Of a stretch of DNA of 64,000 nucleotides, positions 44,057-52,512 are shown one piece after another. Every line of letters starts with the position of its first letter. Positions within the stretch are counted from its first letter, which is position 1. The notes beneath the pieces were generated by a model. That model saw nothing but the letters and a program-made list of their open reading frames with translations. It did not search any database and was not told the DNA's origin. The DNA is from Noviherbaspirillum massiliense JC206 (GTDB lineage Bacteria > Pseudomonadota > Gammaproteobacteria > Burkholderiales > Burkholderiaceae_D), in contig NZ_HE978634.1 in the NCBI RefSeq assembly GCF_000312045.1, positions 553,940 to 617,939 of the forward strand, given 5' to 3'. The position numbers and the translations under genes are program-made.

Positions 44057-44728
44057 TCACTCCGCCTTCTGCCATTTTTTGTTGACGAGATAAACCGTCA
44101 GCAGGATCGCGAAGGTCACGGCGAACAACACCAGGGAATAGAAATTCGCGGCGCCATAATTCAGGCTTTCCACTTCGTCGTAAATCGCGATCGATGCCAC
44201 CTTGGTAATGCCGGGAATATTCCCGCCGATCATCAGCACCACCCCGAATTCGCCAATGGTGTGGGCGAAGCTGAGCACGATCCCGGATAGCAGTGCCGGC
44301 TTGATGTTGGGCAGCAGCACGCGGAACAGGGTCACGCGATCGGACTTGCCGAGCGTGCGCGAGGCTTCCATCAAGGAGGGGGAAAGGGCCTGGAAGCCGG
44401 CCTGTATCGGCTGCACCATGAAAGGCAGGCTGAAGATGACGGAACCAATGACCAGGCCTTCGAAGCTGAATATCAGTTTCAGGTGCAGCCATTGTTCCAG
44501 CCAGTGGCCGAACGCATGCTGGGGACTGAATGCGAGCAACAGGTAAAAACCGAGTACCGATGGCGGCAGCACCAGCGGCATGCTGACCAGCGTCTCGACC
44601 ACCGGTTTCAGCCGGCTACGGCTATGGGCGACCCAGTAGGCGAGCGGGATACCGATCGCCAGCAGAATGGCTGTGGTGATGGCCGCCAGCCGGAATGTCA
44701 GCAGCAGCGGCTGCCAGTCGTAGCTCAT
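44057..44728 (-). CDS. modB: molybdate ABC transporter permease
   Basis: 223 residues with five membrane helices and the inner-membrane ABC permease signature EASRTLGKSDRVTLFRVLLPNIKPALLSGIVLSFAHTIGEFG (about residues 140-181, EAA loop). VETLVSMPLVLPPSVLGFYLLL is typical of ModB/CysTW. The start overlaps the stop of the TOBE gene (ATGA). Forms the channel for molybdate (or tungstate) with ModC. Confidence 0.92.
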   Translation of the reverse strand: MSYDWQPLLLTFRLAAITTAILLAIGIPLAYWVAHSRSRLKPVVETLVSMPLVLPPSVLGFYLLLAFSPQHAFGHWLEQWLHLKLIFSFEGLVIGSVIFSLPFMVQPIQAGFQALSPSLMEASRTLGKSDRVTLFRVLLPNIKPALLSGIVLSFAHTIGEFGVVLMIGGNIPGITKVASIAIYDEVESLNYGAANFYSLVLFAVTFAILLTVYLVNKKWQKAE

Positions 44729-45135
44729 GCGCCAGACTCCGGCAGGAGGCTCATTTCGTTGGCTTTCACCAGTCCCTCGGCTTCGTCGCCGACAGCCAGC
44801 GCGAGCGCATGGGAGGAGCGGGTGGTAATGATGGACGTGATGGCATGGCCATCGACATCCAGCGTGACCTTGGTCAGCAATTGCCCGCGCTCGATTGCCG
44901 TGATGACGCCGGGAAGGCGATTGCGCATGCTGATCAGCCCAGACAGGTTCTTGGCAAGTGATACTTCGGTTTCCTTGAACAGGAGCGTGACCGGCATGCC
45001 GGGCAACCAGGAAGCGGCTTCATCGATGCCGCCGACCAAGGTAGCGGTAAAGTGGTGCCGACCTGCTGCCACGTCGACCAGCGCTATGCTGCCCGCAGTT
45101 TCAATCCTGACGATCTGGCCGGGCAAGCGGTTCAT
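44725..45135 (-). CDS. stand-alone TOBE (molybdopterin-binding-like) protein
   Basis: 136 residues made of two TOBE/Mop-like halves: residues 1-60 (PGQIVRIETAGSIALVDVAAGRHHF) and 66-130 (ISMRNRLPGVITAIERGQLLTKVTLDVDGHAITSIITTRSSHALALAVGDEAEGLVKANEMSLL), the second being the clear Mop domain. Such di-Mop proteins bind molybdate or tungstate in the cytoplasm and may act as a store or sensor. Placement between modA and modB is unusual. The start overlaps the modA stop (ATGA) and the stop overlaps the modB start. Confidence 0.82.
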   Translation of the reverse strand: MNRLPGQIVRIETAGSIALVDVAAGRHHFTATLVGGIDEAASWLPGMPVTLLFKETEVSLAKNLSGLISMRNRLPGVITAIERGQLLTKVTLDVDGHAITSIITTRSSHALALAVGDEAEGLVKANEMSLLPESGA

Positions 45136-45881
45136 GGCAGCGCATATCCGTAACGGGCAAAAATGGCGCGCGCCGTTCCGGAAAAAAGAAATTCGTAAAA
45201 CTGCCGGGCGGAATCCGCTTGCATTTGCTCGCCATGTTTGAGAATGACTGCGCCTTGTGCGATCGGCTGGTAGGAATCGCGCGGCAATTCGATCCATTTC
45301 CCCTGGCCGCGCATTTCGGGCGACAGCACTACCGATTTGGCGGTGAAGCCTGCATCCGCCACCCCGGAATGAATGTACTGGTTGGTTTGCGCGATGCTCT
45401 CCGCATACACCAGCTTGGGCCTGAGTGCTTCGGCAAGGCGCAAGCGGTCGAGCGCCTTGACCGCTTCGCGGCCATAGGGTGCGGTTTTCGGATTGGGCAG
45501 CGCGATCTTGCCGACCGCAGGGCTGGAAAGCAGTCCTTGCCAATTGCGCAGGTCAAGGTCTTTCATGGTCCACAGAACCAGCGTGCCATAGGCATATACC
45601 TTGGGGGGACTGGTTGCCAGGCCCGCCTGGTGCAGCTTCTCCGGGAATTCCATGTCGGCTGACAGGAAGACATCGAAGGGAGCGCCGTTCAGGATTTGAG
45701 CGGCGAACTTGCCGGAGGAGTTGTAGGCCGGGCGCAGCTCGTGGCCGCTCTCCTTCTTGAACGCATCCTGCAGGTCACGGAAGACATATTGCATGTTGGC
45801 TGAGACGGCAACCGTCAGGCTGGCGGCAAGAGAGGGCTGACCAAAGGCGAACAGGCAAGCGAGAAGGACGGCGCCCTGCAT
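45132..45881 (-). CDS. modA: molybdate ABC transporter substrate-binding protein
   Basis: 249 residues from the ATG at 45881 with a Sec signal (MQGAVLLACLFAFGQPSLAAS); a GTG at 45917 would lengthen the positively charged n-region (RKARLRP) and is a fair alternative. The mature protein begins SLTVAVSANMQYVFRDLQDAFKKESGHEL, followed by YNSSGKFAAQILNGAPFDVFLSADMEFPEKL, the oxyanion-binding region of ModA, and VLWTMKDL. It binds molybdate in the periplasm. First gene of the mod operon. Confidence 0.9.
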   Translation of the reverse strand: MQGAVLLACLFAFGQPSLAASLTVAVSANMQYVFRDLQDAFKKESGHELRPAYNSSGKFAAQILNGAPFDVFLSADMEFPEKLHQAGLATSPPKVYAYGTLVLWTMKDLDLRNWQGLLSSPAVGKIALPNPKTAPYGREAVKALDRLRLAEALRPKLVYAESIAQTNQYIHSGVADAGFTAKSVVLSPEMRGQGKWIELPRDSYQPIAQGAVILKHGEQMQADSARQFYEFLFSGTARAIFARYGYALP

Positions 45882-46180
45882 GGTGCCTACATAAGGACGA
45901 AGTCGCGCCTTGCGCACTACGCATGCTGTGCGGGTAGATAGAGGTAGGTTCTTGAACGCCAACGGGTCGCTTGATGTGTTTTCAGGGCCAAGTTCACTCG
46001 GCAGCCTATGCAGCCATCTGTTTTCACAGGATACGGTCTTGCAATGCGCCAATCCAATTTGTTCAGCGGACAATTCTATCAGCGCGTCGGGTCAACCTTC
46101 ACAGGCCGAGCTTCGTCATCAGAGTTTTTGCGTAACGTTAGTTGCCAATTTACGGAACCGGTCCCTGGAGCCAGGTGCCG
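45882..46180. other. intergenic region between modA and ldh
   Basis: About 300 bases with no coding region I can support. CGTAA...TTACG (46131-46154) is an imperfect inverted repeat with a 14-base centre that could be a regulator site for modA. A ModE-type box of the usual TATATA form was not found. Confidence 0.35.
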
Positions 46181-47113
46181 TCAGTAACCAAGTTGCGATA
46201 CCGCTTGCTTGATCAGTCTCGCACTTGCGCCCAATGCCTGCGCTTCTGCGTCGTTCATTTGCGGGCGGATTTGCCGCTGTACGCCGTCACTGCCAATGAC
46301 AAGCGGCAAGGACAGTGCGACCTGCTTTACTCCCTCGATCTCGGGCGCCATGGAGCATGCCGTAAAGACGGCACGCTCGTCATTCACGATGCAGCGGACA
46401 AGGCGTGCCAGCGCCGCTCCAATGCCGTAATAGGTGGCGCCTTTGCCGGCGATGATGCGATTTGCGGCACCGCGCACCGCTTTGTCGATTTCATCCATCA
46501 TGGCGGCGTCCAGCGGCATTCCGCATGCGTCGCCAAACTGCTTCAGCGGCACGCCCGCAACCTGCGCCGTCGACCAGATCAGGACTTCGGAGTCCCCGTG
46601 CTCTCCCGGCACGTAGGCATGTGCGGAGCTCGGCGACACCCGAAAGCGCTCGGCGAGCAGTGAACGAAAGCGCGCCGTATCGAGCATGGTGCCGGATCCG
46701 AGCACCCTCGATGGCGGCAGTCCCGAGAGTGCTGTCGCAATATGCGTCATGATGTCGAGTGGATTGCTTGCCACCAACAGGATGGGATTCCCCGCATGCC
46801 GCACGATCTCCGGTACCAGATTGGCGAACACGCCGGCATTGCGCGACAGAAGCTGCATGCGTGACTCGCCAGCTACCTGGGCCGCACCGGCAGCCAGAAT
46901 GACCACCCCGCAGCCGGCCAGTTCAGGCAACCTGCCGGCGCGCAGGCGCACCGGATGGGCAAACGGTGTGGCATGCAGGATATCCATGCGATGCGCTTCG
47001 GCCAGGTCCGGGTTGCTGTCAACCAGAACGAGCTCTGTGCTTATGCCCTGCAGGGTAATTGAATATGCGGCGGTGGAGCCGACGTGGCCGGAACCGACAA
47101 TGCCAACTTTCAT
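46181..47113 (-). CDS. ldh: L-lactate dehydrogenase
   Basis: 310 residues of the LDH/MDH family. NAD-binding GSGHVGSTAAYS (residues 7-18), VLVDSNPDLAEAHRMDI with the NAD-selecting Asp, the substrate-loop region AGAAQVAGESRMQLLSRNAGVF, GTMLDTARFRSLLAE (LDH rather than MDH) and the active-site GEHGDSEVLIWS. It interconverts pyruvate and L-lactate. It is on the same strand as the mod operon but about 300 bases upstream and probably separate. Confidence 0.88.
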   Translation of the reverse strand: MKVGIVGSGHVGSTAAYSITLQGISTELVLVDSNPDLAEAHRMDILHATPFAHPVRLRAGRLPELAGCGVVILAAGAAQVAGESRMQLLSRNAGVFANLVPEIVRHAGNPILLVASNPLDIMTHIATALSGLPPSRVLGSGTMLDTARFRSLLAERFRVSPSSAHAYVPGEHGDSEVLIWSTAQVAGVPLKQFGDACGMPLDAAMMDEIDKAVRGAANRIIAGKGATYYGIGAALARLVRCIVNDERAVFTACSMAPEIEGVKQVALSLPLVIGSDGVQRQIRPQMNDAEAQALGASARLIKQAVSQLGY

Positions 47114-47594
47114 GCGTTACCTTGCCTTAGGAAAGAGACATGCGAGAATCAAGCAAGATCGCTGGCCGCCTTGCTTGCCGCGCTATCCGGGGCGGCTGCC
47201 TGCTGGCCAACCGTCGGGTGTGCCGCGGACCTCACATTTCATAATCGACACGCTTTCACGTTACAAATTCCATCGTCTCGATCCGGCATGGCTTGTTTTT
47301 GACTGGTGAAGCAACCGAAGGATGGTGCGGAGTTCAAAAGGCTGGCCAAAAGGTGATACCGCTACGCAAGCATGGAGTAGCGCTCCACGAAGCCCTTGCT
47401 CCGTTCCTCTTGCTGCACGTCATATGCAGTCGCGATGCCGCGTTTGCAGCGTGCATGCGGTTGGCAGGCCCGGATAATCCATAGACATCGGGCTTGGCCC
47501 GTGAAACCATTGCGCGACCCTCGCCAGCGAGCGCAACCCTGACAGGCTGCTGCTGTTGCCAGACACACTCCGGATCAAAATAAGCGCGGGTACG
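47114..47594. other. intergenic region with possible gene remnant, upstream of ldh
   Basis: About 480 bases. On the plus strand, from 47162, the frame reads LAALLAALSGAAACWPTVGCAADLTFHNRHAF and stops at 47302, resembling a signal peptide plus the start of an exported protein, but the rest is missing and the initiator is unclear. Nothing else was recognised. The segment could be a decayed gene or simply spacer with ldh promoter signals. Confidence 0.35.
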
Positions 47595-49058
47595 CTACAT
47601 CAGAATGATGTCGTACTGTTCCTGATGAAAGACCGTCTCCACCTGCAGCGAAATTGGCTTGCCGATGAAGTCGCCCAGCATGGCGAGATGCTGGGACTCT
47701 TCTTCCAGGAACATGTCGACCACGACTTGCGAGGCAAGAATGCGGAACTCGCGCGGATTGAACTGTTTTGCCTCGCGCAGCAACTCGCGCAGGATTTCAT
47801 AACAGATGGTGCGCGCGGTCTTCACCTGGCCCTTGCCGCCGCATGCCGGACAGACTTCGCACAGGACGTGTGCCAGCGATTCGCGGGTGCGCTTGCGCGT
47901 CATTTCCACCAGGCCGAGTGCCGAAAAGCCGGACACCGAAACTTTAGTGCGGTCGCGCGCCAAGGCCTTGTTCAGCTCCGACAGGACGGCGCTCCTGTGT
48001 TCCGCGCTTTCCATGTCGATGAAGTCGAGGATGATGATGCCGCCGAGGTTGCGCAGCCGCAGCTGGCGCGCGATGGCATGCGCTGCTTCCAGGTTGGTCT
48101 TGAAAATCGTGTCGTCGAAATTGCGGCCGCTCACATAGCTGCCGGTGTTGACATCGATGGTCGTCATCGCCTCGGTCTGGTCGACGATCAGGTAGCCGCC
48201 GGATTTCAGGTCGACGCGCCGCCCCAGCGCACGCTCGATTTCCTCTTCCACGCCATATAGGTCGAACAGGGGACGCTCACCGGTGTAGTGGACCAGCTTG
48301 GACAGCACCGATGGCGTGTACAGCTTGGCGAACTGTTCGAGCTTCTGGAAGTTCTCGCGCGAATCGACCTGGATCGTGGAGGTATCTTCGCCGACGAAGT
48401 CGCGCAGGACCCGCTGCGCCAGGCTCAGGTCCTGATACAGCAGCGTCGGCGCCGGCTTGGTTTTCACTTGCTGGGTGATCGCCGACCAGGTCTTGCGCAG
48501 GTAATCGATGTCCATCTGCAGATCGGCTTCGGACGCGTCTTCCGCCATGGTACGGATGATGAACCCGCCTTTCTCGCCCGGCGGCAGCAGGCGCTGCACC
48601 TTTTCCTTCAGCTGCTCGCGCTCGGCTTCGTTCTCGATGCGCTGGGAAATGCCGATGTGTGAATCCTGGGGCAGGTAGACCAGCATGCGTCCGGCAATGG
48701 AAATCTGCGTCGACAGGCGCGCGCCCTTGGTGCCGATCGGATCCTTGATCACCTGCACCATGATGGCCTGGCCGTCGTACAGCAGCTTTTCGATCGGAGT
48801 GGGCGCGGCAGCGGGTGCATCCTGCGCCCGGGCTTCCCAGATGTCGGCTACATGCAGGAAGGCCGCACGCTCCAGGCCGATGTCGATGAAGGCGGATTGC
48901 ATGCCCGGCAGCACGCGCACCACCTTGCCGAGATAAATATTGCCGGTCATCCCGCGCGACAGGGTGCGCTCGATGTGAAGCTCCTGGACCGCCCCCTGCA
49001 ATATCAGCGCAACACGGGTTTCCTGCGGCGTGATGTTGATCAGGATGTCTTCGTTCAT
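47595..49058 (-). CDS. rng: ribonuclease G
   Basis: 487 residues (start ATG at 49058). RNase G matures the 5' end of 16S rRNA and turns over mRNA. It starts MNEDILINITPQETRVALIL; the S1 domain follows (RGMTGNIYLGKVVRVLPGMQSAFIDIGLERAAFLHVADI, residues 33-71); the catalytic part has TIDVNTGSYVSGRNFDDTIFKTNLEAAHAIARQLRLRNLGGIIILDFIDM with the metal-binding Asp; and the zinc-link CEVCPACGGKG at about 405-415. The start overlaps the maf stop (ATGA). Last gene of the purD-to-rng series. Confidence 0.96.
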   Translation of the reverse strand: MNEDILINITPQETRVALILQGAVQELHIERTLSRGMTGNIYLGKVVRVLPGMQSAFIDIGLERAAFLHVADIWEARAQDAPAAAPTPIEKLLYDGQAIMVQVIKDPIGTKGARLSTQISIAGRMLVYLPQDSHIGISQRIENEAEREQLKEKVQRLLPPGEKGGFIIRTMAEDASEADLQMDIDYLRKTWSAITQQVKTKPAPTLLYQDLSLAQRVLRDFVGEDTSTIQVDSRENFQKLEQFAKLYTPSVLSKLVHYTGERPLFDLYGVEEEIERALGRRVDLKSGGYLIVDQTEAMTTIDVNTGSYVSGRNFDDTIFKTNLEAAHAIARQLRLRNLGGIIILDFIDMESAEHRSAVLSELNKALARDRTKVSVSGFSALGLVEMTRKRTRESLAHVLCEVCPACGGKGQVKTARTICYEILRELLREAKQFNPREFRILASQVVVDMFLEEESQHLAMLGDFIGKPISLQVETVFHQEQYDIILM

Positions 49059-49675
49059 AGAAGGGGAATGCCGGCTCGATGCAGCAGTTGCGCGGTTTCG
49101 TGGAGCGGCAAACCCATGATGCCGGAATAGCTGCCCTCGATGCGTTCGATGAAGATGGCGGCCATGCCCTGGATGCCATAGCCACCGGCCTTGTCGTAGG
49201 GCTCCGAGGCGGCGCAATAGGCGCGGATCATGTCATCGGTGAGCACGGCGAAGGTGACATTGGAGCGCTGTGTGGTTTGCCAGGTCTCTTCGTCGCGCCG
49301 CACCGCAACGCTGGTCAGGACCTGGTGCGTGCGGCCGGACAGGGATTTGAGCATGGCGCTGGCTTCTTCCGCATTCGCCGGCTTGCCGAGGATGCGGCCA
49401 TCGATCGTCACCGTGGTATCCGCTGCCAGCACGGTGCGCGCCGGCAGTCTGCGGCGCAGCATGGTATTGGTCGCGAATTCCACCTTTTCGCGCGTGATGC
49501 GGGCCACATAGTCTTCCGCTTTTTCGCCCGGCAGCACTTCCTCGCTCACTTCCGGCCCGCGCGGGGTCTGGTCGCGCAATAGCAACAATTCAAATTCGAT
49601 GCCGATCTGGCGCAGGAGTTCGCGTCTGCGCGGGCTCTTGGAAGCGAGGTAGATTCTGTTGTCAGCCGGTTTCAT
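49055..49675 (-). CDS. maf: Maf family nucleoside triphosphate pyrophosphatase
   Basis: 206 residues from the ATG at 49675 (MKPADNRIYLASKSPRRRELLRQIGI, the Maf start motif SxSPRR). ATREKV-like ITREKVEFA, VLAADTTVTIDGRILGKPANAEEASAMLKSLSGRTHQVLTSVAV and YDKAGGYGIQGMAAIFIERIEGSYSGIMGLPLHET are conserved. Maf proteins hydrolyse dTTP/UTP or modified nucleotides; the AADTTV and QG-x-x pattern fits the YhdE-like subgroup. It lies between rlmH and rng with short gaps or overlaps. Confidence 0.93.
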   Translation of the reverse strand: MKPADNRIYLASKSPRRRELLRQIGIEFELLLLRDQTPRGPEVSEEVLPGEKAEDYVARITREKVEFATNTMLRRRLPARTVLAADTTVTIDGRILGKPANAEEASAMLKSLSGRTHQVLTSVAVRRDEETWQTTQRSNVTFAVLTDDMIRAYCAASEPYDKAGGYGIQGMAAIFIERIEGSYSGIMGLPLHETAQLLHRAGIPLL

Positions 49676-49695
49676 TGCGCCTTCGAAGATGTTGT

Positions 49696-50166
49696 CTACA
49701 CCCGGTGGTAGGGATGGTTCTGCGTAATCGACCAGGCGCGGTAGAGCTGCTCGGCGAGCAGCACGCGCACCATTCCATGCGGCAGGGTCAGGCTCGAAAT
49801 CCGAACCAGCATGTCGGCAGATGCCTTGAAGCCCGCATCCAGTCCGTCGGCGCCGCCGATGACGAATGTAACATCCCGCCCGTTTTGTTGCCACTGTGTC
49901 AGCAACCGGGACAGTTGCACAGTTGTCACATCCTTGCCGTGTTCATCCAGGGCGATGACCTGCGCGCCTTTCGGGATGGCCGCCTCGATCTTCTGGCGCT
50001 CCTGCGCCATCACGGTTTCCGCGCTCCTGCCGCCGGAGCGATCGACCGGCTTGATCTCCTTGAGCAGGATGCGGCATTCGGGCGGCATCCTCTTGGCATA
50101 TTCGTTGAACCCGGCTTCGATCCAGGCAGGCATCTTGTGGCCCACCGCGGCAATCACGAGCTGCAT
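49696..50166 (-). CDS. rlmH: 23S rRNA pseudouridine(1915)-N3-methyltransferase
   Basis: 156 residues, the SPOUT enzyme RlmH that methylates pseudouridine 1915 in helix 69 of 23S rRNA. The C-terminal knot with the SAM site is intact: [10 protein letters not shown] (about residues 100-109), [31 protein letters not shown] at the end. N-terminal [28 protein letters not shown] is typical. It is 28 bases after rsfS on the same strand, 20 bases before maf. Confidence 0.97.
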   Translation of the reverse strand: MQLVIAAVGHKMPAWIEAGFNEYAKRMPPECRILLKEIKPVDRSGGRSAETVMAQERQKIEAAIPKGAQVIALDEHGKDVTTVQLSRLLTQWQQNGRDVTFVIGGADGLDAGFKASADMLVRISSLTLPHGMVRVLLAEQLYRAWSITQNHPYHRV

Positions 50167-50193
50167 GAAAGGGGCTGTTGAAACGCGGCGTGG

Positions 50194-50802
50194 TCAGGCG
50201 GCCTTGGTTCTGCTGGAGGCGCGCTTGGCAGGCGCCTTCCTGGCCGTCGTCGCGCTCTTGGTCGCGGCTACCTTGACCGTCTTCCCGGCAGGGGCGGCCG
50301 CAGTCTTCTTGGCTGCAGTCTTGCTGGCGGTTTTGCGGGCCGGCTTTTTCGGCTCGTCCTCATCATCCTTGGCGCGGCTGGCTGCCAGATGGCGGGAAGT
50401 TCTTTTCGGTTTTGCTTCGCCGTCTTCCGAGGCGGAAGCGGTGCGCTTGGAAGTGCGCTTGGCCGCGCCCAGCTTGATTTCCTTTTCGCCCCAAATTTCC
50501 TCGAGCCGGTAATAGTCGCGGATGGCGGGCTGCATGATGTGGACGATCATCTCGCCCAGGTCGACCAGAACCCATTCTCCGGTGTCTTCGCCTTCGATGC
50601 TGACGATGGTGCCTCCGTTTTCCTTGACCTTGTCGCGCACGGACGCAGCAAGCGCCTTGGTCTGGCGGTTGGAAGTGCCAGAGGCGATGGTCATGCGGTC
50701 GAACAGGCTGGTCAGGTGGACGGTATCGAATGCACGGATGTCGTGGGCTTTGACGTCTTCGAGGGCATCGATGACGAGTTTTTGCAGTTTTTTGATATCC
50801 AT
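50194..50802 (-). CDS. rsfS: ribosome silencing factor RsfS with long Lys/Ala-rich tail
   Basis: 202 residues. Residues 1-110 are the RsfS/YbeB/DUF143 domain (KLQKLVIDALEDVKAHDIRAFDTVHLTSLFDRMTIASGTSNRQTKALAASVRDKV, then GEDTGEWVLVDLGEMIVHIMQPAIRDYYRLEEIWG), which binds L14 and blocks subunit joining in stationary phase. Residues 115-202 are a low-complexity Lys/Ala/Thr tail absent from E. coli RsfS (105 residues). The start overlaps the nadD stop (TAATG). Confidence 0.95.
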   Translation of the reverse strand: MDIKKLQKLVIDALEDVKAHDIRAFDTVHLTSLFDRMTIASGTSNRQTKALAASVRDKVKENGGTIVSIEGEDTGEWVLVDLGEMIVHIMQPAIRDYYRLEEIWGEKEIKLGAAKRTSKRTASASEDGEAKPKRTSRHLAASRAKDDEDEPKKPARKTASKTAAKKTAAAPAGKTVKVAATKSATTARKAPAKRASSRTKAA

Positions 50803-51467
50803 TAGGTCTGGTAAAGGTGATGTAGTTTTATATAGTCTAGCACCCCGGCCGGAATCAGCGAGGCAGGAAATTGGCCCTTCTGCAGGGCTGCACGAATTTC
50901 CGTCGCGGAAATATTGATCGCCAGATTCGTTGTGAGATAAGTCAGACCGTGCGGCGTCGTGCGAATCTGCTCGGGTGTGCCGGCACGCCGCACGAATTCC
51001 CTGGCGACTTCAGGCGGAACATGGGCTGGGTCCAGGATGAAGCCGGGCCGCGAGGCGACGCAGATATGCGCGAAATCGAACAGCTGCCGCCAGTCCTTCC
51101 AGGTATCCAGTTGCTGCAACTGGTCGGCGCCGATCAGGAATGCGATCGAGGCTGCCGGTCCGATTTCCGCGCGCAAGCTGCGCAGGGTATCGATGGTATA
51201 GCTTGCGCCCTGGCGCCGGATTTCCTGTTCGTCGATGACGGTCGGTACCGCCTGCTGCGCGAAGGCGATGCGCAGCATGTCGATCCGTTGCTGCGCCGAG
51301 GCGCGCAAGCCGTTTTTTTTCTGCCAGGGATTCCCCGCAGGAATGATGCGCAATTGGTCGGGAAACAGCAGTTTGGCGAAATACCCGGCCAGCGCCACAT
51401 GGCCGCGGTGCACCGGGTCGAAGCTGCCGCCCAGCACAGTGATGCATAGGTGATCGGTCACACCCAT
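50802..51467 (-). CDS. nadD: nicotinate-nucleotide adenylyltransferase
   Basis: 221 residues from the ATG at 51467 ([23 protein letters not shown]); GTG at 51461 is a close alternative. The nucleotidylyltransferase motif [11 protein letters not shown] (residues 14-24), [17 protein letters not shown], and the ISATEIR near the C-terminus are diagnostic. NadD joins nicotinate mononucleotide and ATP in NAD synthesis. It overlaps the 3' end of hemF by 10 bases, so translation is probably coupled. Confidence 0.95.
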   Translation of the reverse strand: MGVTDHLCITVLGGSFDPVHRGHVALAGYFAKLLFPDQLRIIPAGNPWQKKNGLRASAQQRIDMLRIAFAQQAVPTVIDEQEIRRQGASYTIDTLRSLRAEIGPAASIAFLIGADQLQQLDTWKDWRQLFDFAHICVASRPGFILDPAHVPPEVAREFVRRAGTPEQIRTTPHGLTYLTTNLAINISATEIRAALQKGQFPASLIPAGVLDYIKLHHLYQT

Positions 51468-52384
51468 TCCCTGTGCACGAGGAAGTCGGAATACAGCTGC
51501 GCTTCGGCGCTGCCGGGCTCCGGTTGCCAGTCGTAGCGCCATTTCACGACAGGCGGCATCGACATCAGGATCGATTCCGTGCGTCCGCCCGATTGCAGGC
51601 CGAACAGCGTGCCGCGGTCGAACACCAGATTGAATTCCACATAGCGCCCGCGCCGGTAAGCCTGGAAATCGCGCTCGCGCTCGCCAAAGGCCATGCCCTT
51701 GCGCTTTTCCAGGATGGGCAGATAGGCGTCAAGGAAATGGTTGCCCACGCTTTGCATCATGGCAAAGCTGCGCTCGAAGCCCAGCGCATTGAAATCGTCG
51801 AAAAAAATCCCGCCGATGCCGCGCGGTTCCTTGCGGTGCTTCAGGTAGAAATAATCGTCGCACCATTTCTTGAAGCGCGGATACAGCTCATGGCCGAAGG
51901 GAGCAAGCGCGTCATGGCAGCTCTTGTGGAAATGCCGCGCATCTTCCTCGAAGCCGTAATAGGGCGTCAGGTCCATGCCGCCGCCGAACCACCAGACCGG
52001 TTCCAGGCCTTCGGCGCTCGCAATGAAAAAGCGCACATTCATGTGTACCGTCGGCACATAGGGATTGCGCGGATGCAGCACCAGAGACACGCCCATCGCT
52101 TCCCAGCTACGGCCGGCGATTTCCGGCCGGTTGGCGGCAGCCGAAGGCGGCAGGCTCTTGCCGCTTACATGGGAGAAGCCGACGCCGCCGCGTTCCAGCA
52201 GATTGCCATCTTCCATGATGCGCGAAATGCCGCCGCCGGCAATCGGGCCTGAACCATCCGGGCGTTGCCAGGCATCGGTAATGAATTGCCGGCCGTCGGC
52301 CTGTTCCAGCGCCGCGATGATGCGCGCCTGCAGGTCGAGCAGATAGGTTCTGACGTCGGAGGGCGAAATGGAAGAATGAAGCAC
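51458..52384 (-). CDS. hemF: oxygen-dependent coproporphyrinogen-III oxidase
   Basis: 308 residues, the aerobic enzyme making protoporphyrinogen IX from coproporphyrinogen III in haem synthesis. Conserved [70 protein letters not shown] (metal-binding His) and the C-terminal [27 protein letters not shown] are all seen. Full length for the family. Its start lies about 130 bases from the purD stop, in front of a long hairpin. Confidence 0.97.
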   Translation of the reverse strand: MLHSSISPSDVRTYLLDLQARIIAALEQADGRQFITDAWQRPDGSGPIAGGGISRIMEDGNLLERGGVGFSHVSGKSLPPSAAANRPEIAGRSWEAMGVSLVLHPRNPYVPTVHMNVRFFIASAEGLEPVWWFGGGMDLTPYYGFEEDARHFHKSCHDALAPFGHELYPRFKKWCDDYFYLKHRKEPRGIGGIFFDDFNALGFERSFAMMQSVGNHFLDAYLPILEKRKGMAFGERERDFQAYRRGRYVEFNLVFDRGTLFGLQSGGRTESILMSMPPVVKWRYDWQPEPGSAEAQLYSDFLVHREWV

Positions 52385-52428
52385 GTACTCGTTCCAGGGT
52401 AAAAAGGGAAGGGATTAGCGCGATTGTA

Positions 52429-52459
52429 CCTGCCTCGCCCGTGACGAAGGCGAGGCAGG
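52429..52459 (-). other. long hairpin between purD and hemF
   Basis: Perfect 11-base stem CCTGCCTCGCC / GGCGAGGCAGG (52429-52439 with 52449-52459), 9-base loop. On the minus strand it is followed by TACAATCGCG rather than a U tract, so it is a weak terminator at best. TACAAT (complement of 52423-52428) could be a -10 of a separate hemF promoter. Confidence 0.55.
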
Positions 52460-52512
52460 GAAACAGCGGGAACACACGCTCCTCACGGAAGAAGAGCAGG
52501 GACGGCGGGAAG

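Noticed and set aside
43384-44085. A 233-codon plus-strand frame opposite modC
   Set aside because: The opposite strand has all ABC transporter motifs; this is a shadow.
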